Assembly (NCBI RefSeq): GCF_037042905.1
Contig: NC_087254.1
Coordinates: forward strand, 22,246,603 to 22,310,602
Direction: 5' to 3'
DNA length: 64,000 nt
Source: Lytechinus pictus
Taxonomy: Eukaryota; Echinodermata; Echinoidea; Temnopleuroida; Toxopneustidae
The notes below the pieces were generated by a model, which worked only from the letters and a program-made list of their open reading frames with translations, did no database searches and was not told where the DNA came from. Shown here in pieces: positions 37,201 through 46,400 of the stretch; the stretch's first letter is position 1, and the number at the start of each line of letters is the position of its first letter. Position numbers and translations under genes: made by a program.

Positions 37201-39217
37201 CTATCAATGACTATTTTCCTTTTGAGAACAGTGCAGCCGCCCCCTTAAAAAAGAAACAAAAGCAACTGAGATGTCCTTTTCATAGTTGCCTTTATGAGTG
37301 AAAAAAATCAGATTTAAGTAAAGAGTATTCTTTCATGAAAATTTATCTTTTTATCCCCTAGATGACTTGTCGATGTGGAGCTAAAATGTGCTACATCTGC
37401 CGTCAACCCATTAAGGACTACAGTCATTTTGACAACAGGGCGGCACCTCCAAATGGTCAAATGTGGATGCCAAAACAAGGGGAGAAGTGCCGGCTGTGGA
37501 CCAACTCAGATGTAAGGATCAATGTTTTCTTTGGAGGGCAGTAGTTTAGTTGAGGTGTTGTGGAGCATTAGATAAGTTCTGTGAATCTGAACCACTAAGT
37601 TCTTTGATCAAATCCCCTGTAGCTTCAAAATCTTTTGGCGAGATATTTATCTACTTTGCCACTCTCCACCCAGGTATGGGTACCCAGTACGATGTGAAAA
37701 GTCACTGTAGAAGTCACTGTAGATTGGTCGGCATTGTGGATGCCTCTTGTGGTGACTGGCGGGAATACTCAATGATCAGGGGATGAAGAGTGGCATTCAG
37801 TGTTATATTCAGCAGCTAATCAGTTCCATATTATTGTTATCTTGGTTATTGGATATAAATATGCTTGCCTGCACACTGGGGGAAATTCTGAAATATGGGC
37901 CCATCATCAATAAGATGCGTAACAATTTTGATTGAAAACTACTCTGTTAAACAGTGCAATGAGGGTGAAAGTAGATGAAGATATTGGTGGTAACGTTGTT
38001 TTCGTCAGTTTTATGTACAGTTTAGAGCCTAAACACTATTTCTTTTTCCTTTTTTGGAGGAGGGAGGAGGATGGGGGGTGTACCTGGTGGTACCATTACT
38101 AACTTCCATGAATAAAATTTATATCAGTCAATTATACTGCAAGATCTTGGGAGCACATAAATGTATTTTCTTTGGAGCAACAGTCAAGCCAAAGACCAGC
38201 AAAAATTGAAATTAGCACCTTGATTTAATAGCACAATTCAGAATCAATTGATTGATTAATTTATTTAATTCTGTTCAGCAATCAAGATATGGGTTCATAG
38301 TATTTTACAGAGTGGATAAGAGTACATAGAAAGTTGCATTATTGTTATTAAAGCGGGAGCTTGCAAGTTGCATCAAATTGAAGTGGTGACCCAGGTATGG
38401 ATTTTGGTGCAAATAGAGAGATTTTATGGAATATGTTTGCCCATGGTTTTTGAGCATGTTCCTGGTATGACTGATAAGATGCCATTTCTTGTTTTGTTTA
38501 CCAGGAGGATGATAATAGAGCTGTAAAGGAGATTGAGAGACAGATGAATGCTGAAGAGAAAGCTATGAGAGACAGATCAGCAGCAGGTAAGGATACAAAA
38601 AGACTGAAAGATAGTGGTCAATTTTATCAAATAATCCACGTTTTTGTAACTCTGACCCCTTTTTTTCTTGATTCTTCACTTTTTGAACTGCTCATGCCAT
38701 AATAATTTTAGAGCATTACAACTTTTAATATGAACCAGAAAATGAAGAAAGATCATTTCGTGAAGGTCCCACACACATGTATCTGGGCTGGACTACATAC
38801 TAAATGATATGCATTGGAAGAGTATCTTATTCTTTTCCTTTTTTGTTGTTATTGAACCAATTGTCAAGCATGGAATAGGGTAAACATTTCTTTATACAGC
38901 TTTCTAAAAGATATACGATATTAAACCAAACTACCACACCACAAACTACAATTTCTATAACAAGCTTCATATTAGCCAATCAACTTTAGTAATTTCAGTA
39001 CCTTTGAACTGTTATAGTGAGTTTGTTATCATTACAAGTTTTATGAAACTGCCCAGTTCCAGCTTTGATGAGAGGCAGAGTGTATGTGTAGGAGTAGACA
39101 AAGAAAGACCATTAATTTTCATTTCTTTCCTGTTTGTTTACAGACTTGAAGAGACCAAGCATACCCGGTGTTGATGACGGAGGTGGCAGTGATGCCAAGA
39201 GACCTAGAACAGGTTGA
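24842..39217 (+). CDS. rnf216: RNF216/TRIAD3-like RBR E3 ubiquitin ligase, 14 coding exons
   Basis: Join 24842-25256, 26482-28421, 29266-29421, 30229-30345, 32078-32234, 32790-32917, 33296-33346, 34099-34285, 34819-34991, 36107-36198, 36859-36940, 37362-37511, 38505-38586, 39144-39217: 3804 bases, 1267 residues. Every junction is GT-AG and keeps frame. RBR ligases accept ubiquitin from E2 on a RING2 cysteine and pass it to substrate; vertebrate RNF216 acts on innate-immune and synaptic targets. Order seen: SUMO-interaction-like IVIDLT (131-136), a Ser/Thr/Pro-rich region (about 140-700), a short coiled coil, a proline-rich stretch, a CUE-like segment with CNFLLENPD (786-837), RING1 (995-1050), IBR (1086-1134), RING2 with C-R-C-G (1152-1190) and a charged helix. 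CNFLLENPD, the segment before RING1 and KSEGCN match vertebrate RNF216 as I know it. The protein exceeds the human one (about 870-920 residues), mainly through exon 2. Confidence 0.93.
26482..28421 (+). CDS. rnf216: rnf216 exon 2, 1.9-kb low-complexity exon (residues 139-785)
   Basis: Acceptor TGATGTCAG and donor TTAGTG|GTAAGT. The open frame running on to 28547 is intron read-through. The sequence is rich in Ser, Thr, Pro and Asn and probably disordered. The motif PATLSRAPS occurs twice, near 27225-27250 and 27467-27493. Near 28068-28150 a heptad-like stretch (ERLQESLRQVQQLQNKIAER) suggests a coiled coil, followed by PPMVPLQPPMQAPPPLP. Confidence 0.9.
28746..29036 (+). mobile_element. tRNA-derived SINE, family 1, near full length
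   Basis: Head with A-box-like TGGCCCAGTGG and B box GGGTTCGAATCC. A conserved body follows (TGAATGGGTACCCGGTAGG, GCCCAGCTAAAGCCGGGGTA, AGCAGGGCCCGCTGGGAGAA). The tail is TATTATTATTATTA. Related copies lie at 14228-14340 and 52030-52318, with more decayed relatives elsewhere. It sits in rnf216 intron 2, same strand. Confidence 0.85.
29266..29421 (+). CDS. rnf216: rnf216 exon 3, CUE-like segment (residues 786-837)
   Basis: Acceptor TTCCTAG and donor AATAAG|GTAAGT, phase 0. MFPTADETVVRGML and CNFLLENPD match the M-F-P and Leu-Leu pattern of CUE ubiquitin-binding domains and the equivalent part of vertebrate RNF216. Ubiquitin binding is inferred. Confidence 0.9.
29736..29862 (-). mobile_element. 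Decayed SINE copy
   Basis: AGCAGGATTTGAACCCAAGA is a reverse-strand B box, followed by a degenerate anticodon arm and CCACTCCACCGTGGTGTC. It is preceded by TGGACAGATTTGTTGCTGAAAG, as in other reverse copies of family 1 type. In rnf216 intron 3. Confidence 0.55.
30229..30345 (+). CDS. rnf216: rnf216 exon 4 (residues 838-876)
   Basis: Acceptor TTCTTGCAG and donor GTCAAG|GTAAGC. Encodes KEIDYLSVDNRRRGIFPNYH and GIDLLSNDFVK, corresponding to the conserved IDFFDY...ADLLMADF region between the CUE-like and RING parts of vertebrate RNF216. Confidence 0.9.
30419..30622 (-). mobile_element. tRNA-derived SINE, family 2
   Basis: On the minus strand it begins GGCGCGATAGCTCAGTCGGT with A box, then a B box GGGTTCGTTTCCC, a body with GGTCCTCTGGTTGCTTGC, and ends CTTAGCAATCAGGTAAAAAA. 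A second copy of the same length is at 57814-58015. In rnf216 intron 4. Confidence 0.8.
30735..31073 (+). pseudogene. Decayed tandem copies of the exon-5 splice boundary
   Basis: Three units of about 115 bp (from about 30735, 30850 and 30966) each resemble the true boundary at 32058-32150. They contain a TTTCATTNGGATTTCAG-like tract, ATCAGCAAGACCA, GAACCATGNTTCTATG and AAAGATCCTCAAAGGCT. The first copy keeps the AG but hits TAG in its third codon; the others have lost the AG. The series resumes at about 31950 after younger insertions. Confidence 0.65.
31074..31481. mobile_element. 408-bp inverted-repeat MITE
   Basis: Ends CGCACACCTTACGACCCGAC and its near complement at 31462-31481. Similarity of the inverted arms extends about 58 bases with mismatches (through GACTGGTCT and GCGACTGAGTG to GGGAGATG). 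It has no coding capacity, and a target duplication was not clear. It interrupts the exon-5 duplication series. Confidence 0.75.
31490..31950. repeat. Two-unit copy of the 157-bp tandem repeat
   Basis: Contains two copies of the unit CATAACTCCACAACCGTAAG, CACTTTTCAACCAAACTTGG, GTCGGAGGTCACATGGTAAG. The same unit occurs five times at 62930-63635. A GTGGGCGAGAC end near 31943 matches GTCTCGCCCAC at 62865, so it derives from the same parent element. Confidence 0.75.
32078..32234 (+). CDS. rnf216: rnf216 exon 5 (residues 877-928, plus 1 base)
   Basis: Acceptor TCTTGATTTCAG and donor GAAAAAG|GTGGGT. Encodes ISKTSLRLVMNSLNYGSYVK and KKVLDDAIHADPNIQVMM. It aligns with the LHELKGHYAITRKALSDAI region of the vertebrate protein. 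The upstream intron carries several decayed copies of this exon's first half. Confidence 0.88.
32790..32917 (+). CDS. rnf216: rnf216 exon 6 (residues 929-971)
   Basis: Acceptor TTCTTTGCAG and donor ACCGCT|GTAAGT. Encodes RKAEVRLMKKARKPLHILPP and LQKEIDFYKKHIIKETA, a basic then helical linker equivalent to the segment preceding RING1 in vertebrate RNF216. Confidence 0.88.
33296..33346 (+). CDS. rnf216: rnf216 exon 7, 51-bp microexon (residues 972-988)
   Basis: Acceptor CAATTTCAG and donor GAACAG|GTGAGC. Encodes KADFEVALKLNEDQYEQ, matching FLLALQMNEEQYQK just before RING1 in the vertebrate protein. The similarity fixes this short exon. Confidence 0.88.
33778..33931. mobile_element. Short inverted-repeat element, CCCGTTTCATAAAGAG family
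   Basis: GGCCCGTTTCATAAAGAGTT at the left is nearly the complement of the right end; TTACAACTGTTGTAAC and TTATGGCAACTACCATGGTAA fold back as well. The middle has CAGCAGCCAATCAGAAT. Decayed relatives lie at about 35220, 35828, 38935, 39697 and 2718. Confidence 0.8.
33950..34060 (-). mobile_element. Decayed SINE copy
   Basis: CATCTGGGTTGAGTGTAGCA and GCTAGGATTTGAACCCATGA are reverse-strand SINE body and B-box sequences, followed by a worn tRNA-like arm. It ends about 40 bases before rnf216 exon 8. Confidence 0.55.
34099..34285 (+). CDS. rnf216: rnf216 exon 8, RING1 (residues 989-1050, plus 1 base)
   Basis: Acceptor TTTTGTAG and donor AAGAA|GTGAGT. Encodes QMIECGCCYLEVTFESMIQC, EGHLFCQTCLQRYTKEAV and LSCLEDGC. 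The C-x2-C, C-x-H-x2-C-x2-C spacing of RING1 is intact, so E2 docking is plausible. Very close to vertebrate RNF216. Confidence 0.95.
34819..34991 (+). CDS. rnf216: rnf216 exon 9, RING1 end and start of IBR (residues 1051-1108)
   Basis: Acceptor GGTCTGTAG and donor CACAAG|GTTAGT. Encodes QLEKTLTKEILLKYDERVVE, then LLRCPNCNYAAVLDKD and FSCPECHK, the first zinc pairs of the in-between-RING domain. Confidence 0.93.
35220..35346. mobile_element. Decayed GTTTCATAAAGA element
   Basis: GAGCTGTTTCATAAAGAATT, GCCAATCAGAATAAAGATTT and CAGTTACCATAATGTCAAAG are worn versions of the 33778-33931 element, in the same order. In rnf216 intron 9. Confidence 0.55.
35424..35691. repeat. 133-bp tandem duplication
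   Basis: TTAGTTATTTACTGTACCTT begins at 35424 and again at 35557. Both copies continue through GGAGGCACAGTTGAGAAGTG to CAGCATGATTGGCCTGTGTT with few differences, so the duplication is recent. In rnf216 intron 9. Confidence 0.85.
35828..35980. mobile_element. Decayed GTTTCAT inverted-repeat element
   Basis: GGGAAGCGTTTCATGAAAGG at the left and GTTGATGAAACACCACCCTG at the right, with CAGTTACCATAGTTAC and CTCAGCCAATCAAAATCAAG inside. Same architecture as 33778-33931 but a different subfamily (ATCGGACAGAG ends). Confidence 0.55.
36107..36198 (+). CDS. rnf216: rnf216 exon 10, IBR (residues 1109-1139)
   Basis: Acceptor TGTATTTAG and donor TCATA|GTAAGT. Encodes ETCRNCKEPWKDHYGLECDQ, which supplies the C-x2-C ... 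H ... C ligands that close the IBR zinc site. Confidence 0.92.
36859..36940 (+). CDS. rnf216: rnf216 exon 11, RING2 first half (residues 1139-1166)
   Basis: Acceptor CCAATACAG and donor AATAAG|GTAAGA. Encodes YQERMTEAKVRTCYKCGTKF and TKSEGCNK: the first C-x2-C of RING2 and the KSEGCN signature shared with vertebrate RNF216. Confidence 0.93.
37362..37511 (+). CDS. rnf216: rnf216 exon 12, catalytic part of RING2 (residues 1167-1216)
   Basis: Acceptor ATCCCCTAG and donor TCAGAT|GTAAGG. Encodes MTCRCGAKMCYICRQPIKDY; Cys1169 is in the place of the ubiquitin-accepting cysteine. After SHF comes Asp1190 where the vertebrate protein has Cys, and the later Cys-rich stretch keeps only one Cys (GEKCRLW). 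The second RING2 zinc site may be altered. Confidence 0.93.
37545..37790 (+). mobile_element. Decayed SINE-like copy
   Basis: GTTGTGGAGCATTAGATAAG and TTTGATCAAATCCCCTGT resemble a worn tRNA-like head. CACCCAGGTATGGGTACCCA and GGCGGGAATACTCAATGA resemble a SINE body. It lies just behind exon 12 and stops appear in every frame. Confidence 0.45.
38505..38586 (+). CDS. rnf216: rnf216 exon 13, helix after RING2 (residues 1217-1243, plus 1 base)
   Basis: Acceptor TGTTTACCAG and donor GCAGCAG|GTAAGG. Encodes EDDNRAVKEIERQMNAEEKA, a charged helix in the place of the helix that extends the RING2 of RNF216 and contributes to chain building. Confidence 0.88.
38935..39060. mobile_element. Decayed GTTTCAT-type element
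   Basis: Contains ATATTAGCCAATCAACTTTA, TTGAACTGTTATAGTGAGTT and AAGTTTTATGAAACTGCCCA, the right-end signature of the 33778-33931 family. In rnf216 intron 13. Confidence 0.45.
39144..39217 (+). CDS. rnf216: rnf216 exon 14 (residues 1244-1267 and stop)
   Basis: Acceptor TTGTTTACAG. Encodes LKRPSIPGVDDGGGSDAKRP followed by RTG and TGA at 39215-39217. Two basic K-R-P patches could be a nuclear localisation signal; that is inference. The frame agrees with exon 13. Confidence 0.82.
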
Positions 39218-41988
39218 AAGTAAGAAGAATAAGATAAGAGCTTGGACAGCCAAAGAACATATGTAACACTCTCAGGTTCAGTTGAGCAATACAAGAGTTA
39301 CAGCTCGCTTCAGCAAAGGGTGTGTTCTCTTGACAGTCAGCATGGGATCAGGTTGTCTAACTGAAAATCTACATCGAGAGGTCCAAAGGTGACAGGAGTT
39401 TTGATGATTCTAGTGTTTCATTTGCCCTCAGGAATAGTCTTCACCTTTAAAAAGTTGGCATTGGATCAAGATGACTACCGAAGCACCTTCATCTAAGGAA
39501 GACGAAAAAGACCAGAGTTTTGACGAATAGTGTCATTTTGTTCCAGAAACAAGTGGGCAGCACAGTGAAACTATTCAAATTCTTTAATAAGCATCTACTT
39601 CCAGTGAGGACAGGAGTTTCATGAGACGATGCGTGTTGCAGTCCCAGAGATCATGTGGATTCTGTGTGTGTGTGATGCATATTTAGAGATCAGGGTCCCG
39701 TTCCTTAAAGATCCTGTTATAGTAACTTTGCATGGTAACAATGCTCAGCAGCCAATCAAAATCAAGGATTTCAAAGAAGATACCATTGGATGGCATTGTT
39801 TCCATAATTGTAAGTTTTGTAAAACATGGCCCAGAGAAGATGAGGGAAGGGTGTTATGGTGTTCCCCTTCCCACTAGGCACTGTAGGCGGTACCTTGTAC
39901 AAGAAATAATTAGCTCTTAACTGTTTGGATATATATTTTTGCAAACCTGTGTTCTTGTAATACAATTTTGGCAATATCAATGGCCAATCAAAAAATCATT
40001 GTTGCATGGACATATTGTTGAAAATACTGGCCAGAATCGAATCAGCCTAGGTCTTTCATGCTTGCAATCCATCACAAACCTTTGTTGAATGCCCCAGAAT
40101 GTAAAAAAACCAAAACAACGTAGAGATTGATGTCATTGTGCTGCCTTCTTAGAGATTAGTGCTATTGCCTTGCGTGCGCTGGTGATCTGCAGCTGGCGCA
40201 TCTCTGACAACTCTGTTTATGTGTATTCCTATAGGCTTTGAGGGAGGGATCTATGAGATTTGACGTTACATGTTGTGTATGAGGTCTTGTATTTCTGACT
40301 CTGGCCTTTTAAACAGGCGGTTAGGTTTCGCATAAATTTTCCTTTGCCAGAAATTCATCCAGTGTTCTGCACCGAGTACTGGTAGTGGCAGCTCGAGCTA
40401 AAACTTGAGTCATGTTACATGGTGCATCTTGGAATAGATAATTTCCAAATATACAAACGCCTATTAGTGGTATTAATAAGGACCCATAAATCCAAGTATC
40501 AGTTACAAATTCATATGAAATATATACCTTTTACCACAACCAAAATATGTTTGTACAAATAATACATGTAGAGCCTTGATTACTTACAGCTTTATAGTTT
40601 TAATCTTGCCACAAGTATGTGTGAATAACTATCGTACCGTAGGTTTAATGTTCTTTTACTCTGTCATGTCTAAAGGAGTCGGTCGATTGAGGTTTTCTGT
40701 ATGAAGTCTACATGGCTTATATTGCTACACTCTACTAGGTATGAGATCTCAATTTACACGTTTTTCTGTGCTTTCTATAAAACATAAAGTGGAATATTCT
40801 TTCATGCTTCTGTTTTTGTTCATTTGTGGGTAAAATATACAAATAATACTTGCCAGCATGGCTATATGCAATAATTAGATGCATGAGGAGCATGTAATTC
40901 TTGGAACAGTTCTAAAATGCCCTAGGCAATTATAGCCCAGGGTGTTTGGACTGTTTTTAAGGTACAATTGTAGGTGATTGAAATTGCCTGAGTTCCGCTT
41001 ATCACTCGTTAGAAGTAAAATTAAACACCTGTTCATTTATAAGTGTGCTACCAATCATTTCATCATCTTGTAATGGTTCAGAAGTGTGACAAAAAATCTA
41101 CTCGTCAAACCCTTTGTCATTTTTGTGTGCAGATATAGGGATGGGAACACAGGGGGGGGGGCATTTTAAAATGGAAGAAGGAAGAGAGTAACAAAAAGTT
41201 TTTGGTCGCAAACCCCTATTATTCAATTGAGAACCAAAAATATTATGTCACCTTTAGGTTGTCTCTCCTCACTTAATATGGAAATACCCTGGTGCTGCCT
41301 GGGCACTACATACCACCTTGTAATACATTAACCTGACAGCTCTCAAATCAAATGAGACTTTAATAATGTGCAGTAATAAACACAGCATATTGTGTGCCAA
41401 TTGTCTAAATTTGATTGGTCTTTTGTAGAAAGGCAGCAAAAGAACATGTTAACTGCTTTAGAGGATAATTTTAACCGTGCCCTTCAAAGCAGTCGATATT
41501 TGTGTACTATTGGCAGTTGCTGTAGAGTATAATTTGTATATTAACCCATAATCTTTGAATACCATGTGGTTGGTATGTATAAAGGCTATTGAGATATAAT
41601 GGATAGTCTGTTAAGGTTTTGAATTCTTATTCAGGGAAGATTTTTGTTAGCAAATGTTATTGCCATCTAGAAAAACGTAAAGCATTGAAATTATATTGTA
41701 TATAGAGATTATGTTTATTTTCATTATAACTGTATATGTGTCTTATGCAATTACACAGTAAGTGCCTTCTTACAATAGGAAATTAAAGCAACTCACCAGT
41801 TATTCTGTGTACACATATAATTCCATTCTTTCTTATGCATCGTCTGCATACACATAGATAAGAATGGAAAAGAGTTACTCTGTAATTAATTCAATTTATC
41901 ATCACATTTTGTCCATACATGTATCATATTTACAAAAATGAAAGCTGTAGTAAGTGGCAATTTAATAGTATTGTTATTTTCTGTGACA
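39218..41988 (+). other. rnf216 3' UTR and flank
   Basis: No coding region; small frames such as 39629-39877 are unsupported. A decayed GTTTCAT-type element lies near 39697-39830 (GGGTCCCGTTCCTTAAAGAT, CAGCCAATCAAAATCAAGGA). AATAAA at 41375-41380 and at 43621-43626 are possible polyadenylation signals; the second is followed by a TGT-rich stretch. The true 3' end is unknown. Confidence 0.45.
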
Positions 41989-42841
41989 GTTGGATCATGG
42001 ACCTATTACAAATGGACATTCAACGAGAGCATTTTATGGCCACCACCTGTTTCTAGCTGTCAAAATTGCTGTCACACAGTTAACTTTCTCTTTGTGCTTT
42101 TTTTACGAAGAGCGTCCGTGGCGATTTTTTACTCAATCCCTTCTCGGACCATGACAGTCACCACTTGATCTCAGGCCCTCTTTCGACCAGATACGGTCAT
42201 GTAAGCTCGATTGCTGCGATCAGGGAAAGTCCCTGCATTACCTATAATGCAATGCGCAATTTATTCTGGTTTTCAATAAATTATTTCATGCTGTCAATAT
42301 TGTGCAATTGTCGTCTGATCATCAGAAAAAATCCTATTAAATTTCGCCAATCCTCTGGAATTTTACGCCCAAATGAAAATCAACTTCTGACCGAAGGTAA
42401 GCGCGACTATCGACATCAATACTGTTTGAAAAAGATGCATTTGTAACATTTTCCGCACATTTCTCCGTTGAATTTTAACTGCTCTTTTGCTGTAGATATG
42501 CTGATCTGCAGGGTGATGTCAATGCATTTTGTGAGCGGTTGTTAGCGATGTACGTAAAAAATATGTTTATGCATGCCTTTTTTCTTGTTTCTGCAATCAT
42601 TTTCATAGCGCTAATGTTCGCTGCTGTGTGTTGCTTTTGATAAAGTGAACGAACAACATCACAATGTGTAGGAGCAGCGCACAATTGATTTCCGCTGTCC
42701 ATCAGTGACAGCGTAGTTTATGACTGGCTTGATGGGCGTCAGCTGCCAGCGCTCTGTTTATAAAAGGATTAGCGGTGATGGTCTTCGGCCAAAAGGAGGG
42801 GATTCGTTGAATGTCCATTTGTAATAGGTCCATGGTTGGAT
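41989..42841. mobile_element. P-like non-autonomous DNA transposon, 839 bp
   Basis: Element 41996-42834. Perfect 31-base terminal inverted repeats begin CATGGACCTATTACAAATGG. It is flanked by GTTGGAT on both sides (41989-41995 and 42835-42841). Inverted ends of about 31 bases starting CATG and a 7-8 bp target duplication are the hallmarks of the P superfamily as I know it; the family assignment is inference. The interior holds only short frames with no transposase or THAP-domain motif, so it is non-autonomous. The perfect ends point to recent activity. Confidence 0.85.
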
Positions 42842-43291
42842 TTAGTTTTATGTATGAAATAGCCAAACTGTGGCACAAAAGGTAACTTTATAAACTCTAA
42901 TAACGCTTAATAACTTTAACCATCTCATTTGCTCTTAACTATCAAGTTGTCTTTTAAGTTGTGTATATCTTTTCAACTAGCTTTAAGAAATGGCAGCTGT
43001 TGGGTAACATTGGGTAACATTTGGGTTTTATTCCAGCAATTGAAATAGTCCATCCTTTCTGTGGGCATGACATCGCTGCATTCATGCTGAAATAAGTGGA
43101 GTTGAAAAAAGTGAGAAAGAATAGAATTTTGAAAAATTAAAGATTTTGATCAAAATAAGAATGTTACAGATTTAAAGCCTTTATTTTTTTGGGGGAAAAT
43201 GTGTCATGCATATTATTGGAGTTATGCATTGGCTTTGATGATGTCATAATCCCATTTTCTCTGTTGTATTTTATTGTATGAAATTCTTATC

Positions 43292-43408
43292 ATTCTTCAT
43301 ACCTCAGTCACATTTACTCTACAGCGGCTGTACGGCGAGTCGTCTGTTTTCGAATCGCCGTATGGCCGCCATAGAGTAAATGTGACTGGGGTATAATGAA
43401 TGTGCAAA
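43292..43408. mobile_element. Imperfect inverted-repeat element of about 115 bp
   Basis: ATACCTCAGTCACATTTACT and CTACAGCGGCTGTACGGCGA are mirrored by TCGCCGTATGGCCGCCATAG and AGTAAATGTGACTGGGGTAT, with a short centre around GTCTGTTTTCGAA. Arms of about 45 bases carry several mismatches. No target duplication read. Confidence 0.75.
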
Positions 43409-46400
43409 GAATCACTGCTTTGTATGAAATAAGGTACGATTATGGCTGCACATGAACTTGAACTGTGCTCAAACTTTTTTGAGCTTGAAAATTAAATTTC
43501 TGGGTTTTCACATAATGAGTATGTTTAATATGTAAAATTATTGTTTTGTTATTCGCCAAACCCATAGTATACATGTATGTCCGACCTATATATGTGGTAT
43601 GTCTCTGTTATTAAAGTTCAAATAAAAGGATGTAATGTTCTTGTATTATCATGGCTTGAGCAGTAGAGTAAAAGGGGATCTGATATAGGCTGTTTATTTG
43701 ATGATTTTATTTTTATTTATATCACTCCATTGATACAACTCTACTCATTTTAGCAGAGGTTGATCCAAGGTCTTATGCTCTGAGCCATGTCCTATCAGAC
43801 TGCTTGAAAAGATTAAATTCTTACATGCGACGGACTGAGAGCTAACCAAGGAGGCTAAACAGTTGCTTCCCGGCTGGCCTTGGATCCATCTCTAAAATTT
43901 AGCGATGGACTTGCCCTTTTTTTTACCATCATTATTAATTACCGGTAAAGTGTTTGCTAGAACATTGTTGTATGTGGTTGCATTATTTGTGAACTCATGT
44001 TTTCATTTTGTAAGTGCCAAATACAAACACCTTCCTTTGACGTAGTCAAATGCACAAAACTCAACGTTTATGATCTATTTGAACTCCATTTCCTTTCATC
44101 TCATGTAACTACACTGAGCAATTTCAGGTATTGGTGTTAGGTGTTGGGGTAAGTGTTGAGAGTGAAAACTCATTCTGTGTAACTGAGCACCATGTGTCAT
44201 TGAAAGTTCAACACCATGGTAATGTTTAATCATTCATTTTTACTTTGGTGTTTTGGCTGGTGTGTGTTATGCCCCTACTGTTAATACCTACACCAGTGTT
44301 CAACACCAGTGTAGACACACTACTTGAAATTATCTTCTAGCTGCAAGTAAAATTTATGTTAAAGACCTTATATATTGGGAGCCAAAACAAGTAAACATGA
44401 TCTAAAGAAATGAAGAAGTAGAGTACAGTTATACGAGTTTCATGCAATTCTCACTACTGTACCGTACCTGCTGATTACTGTACTTTTAATAGAGACACTT
44501 AAATTCACGAACTTTTCAAATGGGCTTTGTTACGCTCACTGGCCTGAATTCAATAATGTTATTATATTATATGAATTGATTTGTGATATCTTACGTTTGT
44601 ATGTACAAATTATCAATTATCTTCTGGCTTTCCAGATTACGAATTCAATTTTAAAAACAATATGCATGTAAAGAATGTGCTGCTCATATTGATAAAACCT
44701 GCTCTAGAACATTAATTATCTGTTGTTTATTTTGCACAGATGTTCACCTGTCTCTTTCATTCAGATTGTACTTTACAGATTTGTCTGATAAAAATCCAGA
44801 TCTATTGGTTTCCATCCATTTGAGTGCTTATGAACATTTCCAATTTTATTTGTATAACTTTTTTTTCAAAACTGTAATTTATAATCTGGCAAATAAAACT
44901 TATAGCACATATAATCACAACTCTGTTTCCATGAGATGACGTCATGCAGTCTCGGTATTTGTGCAAGAAAGCCGATTTTTTTTTAGGCTTACAAATTTGA
45001 GTGTTTCTTAGCAAATACTGAGCTGGTAGGCTGTCAATATGTACAAGACGGGTAAAGTTGTATTTTGTTGCATATTAGCGTTCTATTGACAGTATAAAAT
45101 TTATCGCTTTACATTTTTTCTTTTGAATATACTTCAATGAGCTATTTTCATTTTCTCTATTCATTCAATTTTGAAAGATTTTAATTTAAATCTTTGTTTA
45201 GCCATCACTTGGCTTTAGTTGACGAACCTGCATTATGTCCATTTTGTCAAAAGTTAACTCATTTAGAATTAAAAGACTTTAGTCCAAAATTGACAAGCTG
45301 TAAAAATCAAATCATATTTTCACAGTAGTTGTTTGCAATATCCTTTTTAAAGAATTATTGGCAGCTTTTCGTAAAGAGCCAACAAAACAGATGCCTCTCT
45401 GATATTTGTTTTGTTTTGCCTCATACCATAAACATCTTTGACTGAAAATGTCACTGATAGAACTTGTTGCACCATGTCTGAATTAGCCTTATTTTCTTCG
45501 TAATATGTGGATTTATATTTCTGCTTTCATTCTCATGTTAATAAAAAATGTTTTTGACTTATGAAATCATTTTACCAAAAAAGAAGAAAGTTTACATTGA
45601 TTAAAAGAAACCATATATTGATCTAGCAATAATAGACTCTTTGTTGTTTTGTTTTCCATTTTATTTGATTAATTCAATTGAATGCCAAGGTAACATTTAC
45701 CTGTATGCTAGCAAGACGTTTGAATAAATAAATACATATATATAATACATAAATTTGTATTTAAAATTAATGGATGTATTATTTTAAATGAGATTAGTAT
45801 CAAAATTATGGAGTATTTTGGGCTTGGGACAAGACCTTTGGGTGTTTCACAAATATTTAAGTGTGACTTAAAGTAATACTTAGTGCTGATGCGCACATGA
45901 TATGTTACACGCAATCTTATTGATTAATGAGCAGTAACACGTCCTCTTAGCATAATTTGACCAATTCTGCTGTGATGCCTTACATTCAGCACCCAACTAG
46001 ACATTTAAGAGCGACTCTAAGTCATACTTAACTCTTTGTGAAACACCCTTCTGATTTTGCCTCCCTGGACATGTGGCTGGTGATGAGATAGACATTTTGA
46101 AGAAAAAAATTGTCTCTGGAAAAAATTTGGGGAAATATGATCACAGATATATTGTTGGACAAATTGGCATTTCCTCTTTGTATTTTGATACAAACTTTAT
46201 AAATTCATAATATTATTTGTACGAAATTTTAACAATTTTGCTTCTTAGGAGTTTTCCACCTTGCATATTCAAACCTTTCAATGGGTTGGATTTCACTTGA
46301 TACAAAACACTGATTTTTTGTTCATCATGATTTTGGTCAGGTGGTTGATGGGGGAGGGGGGGGGGGCAGGAAATTAATTTTTGTGGCAGAATATAATGAA

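Noticed and set aside
41938-42446. Two open frames near the P-like element as possible genes or transposase
   Set aside because: The first crosses the inverted terminus and neither shows a recognisable motif or adequate length.
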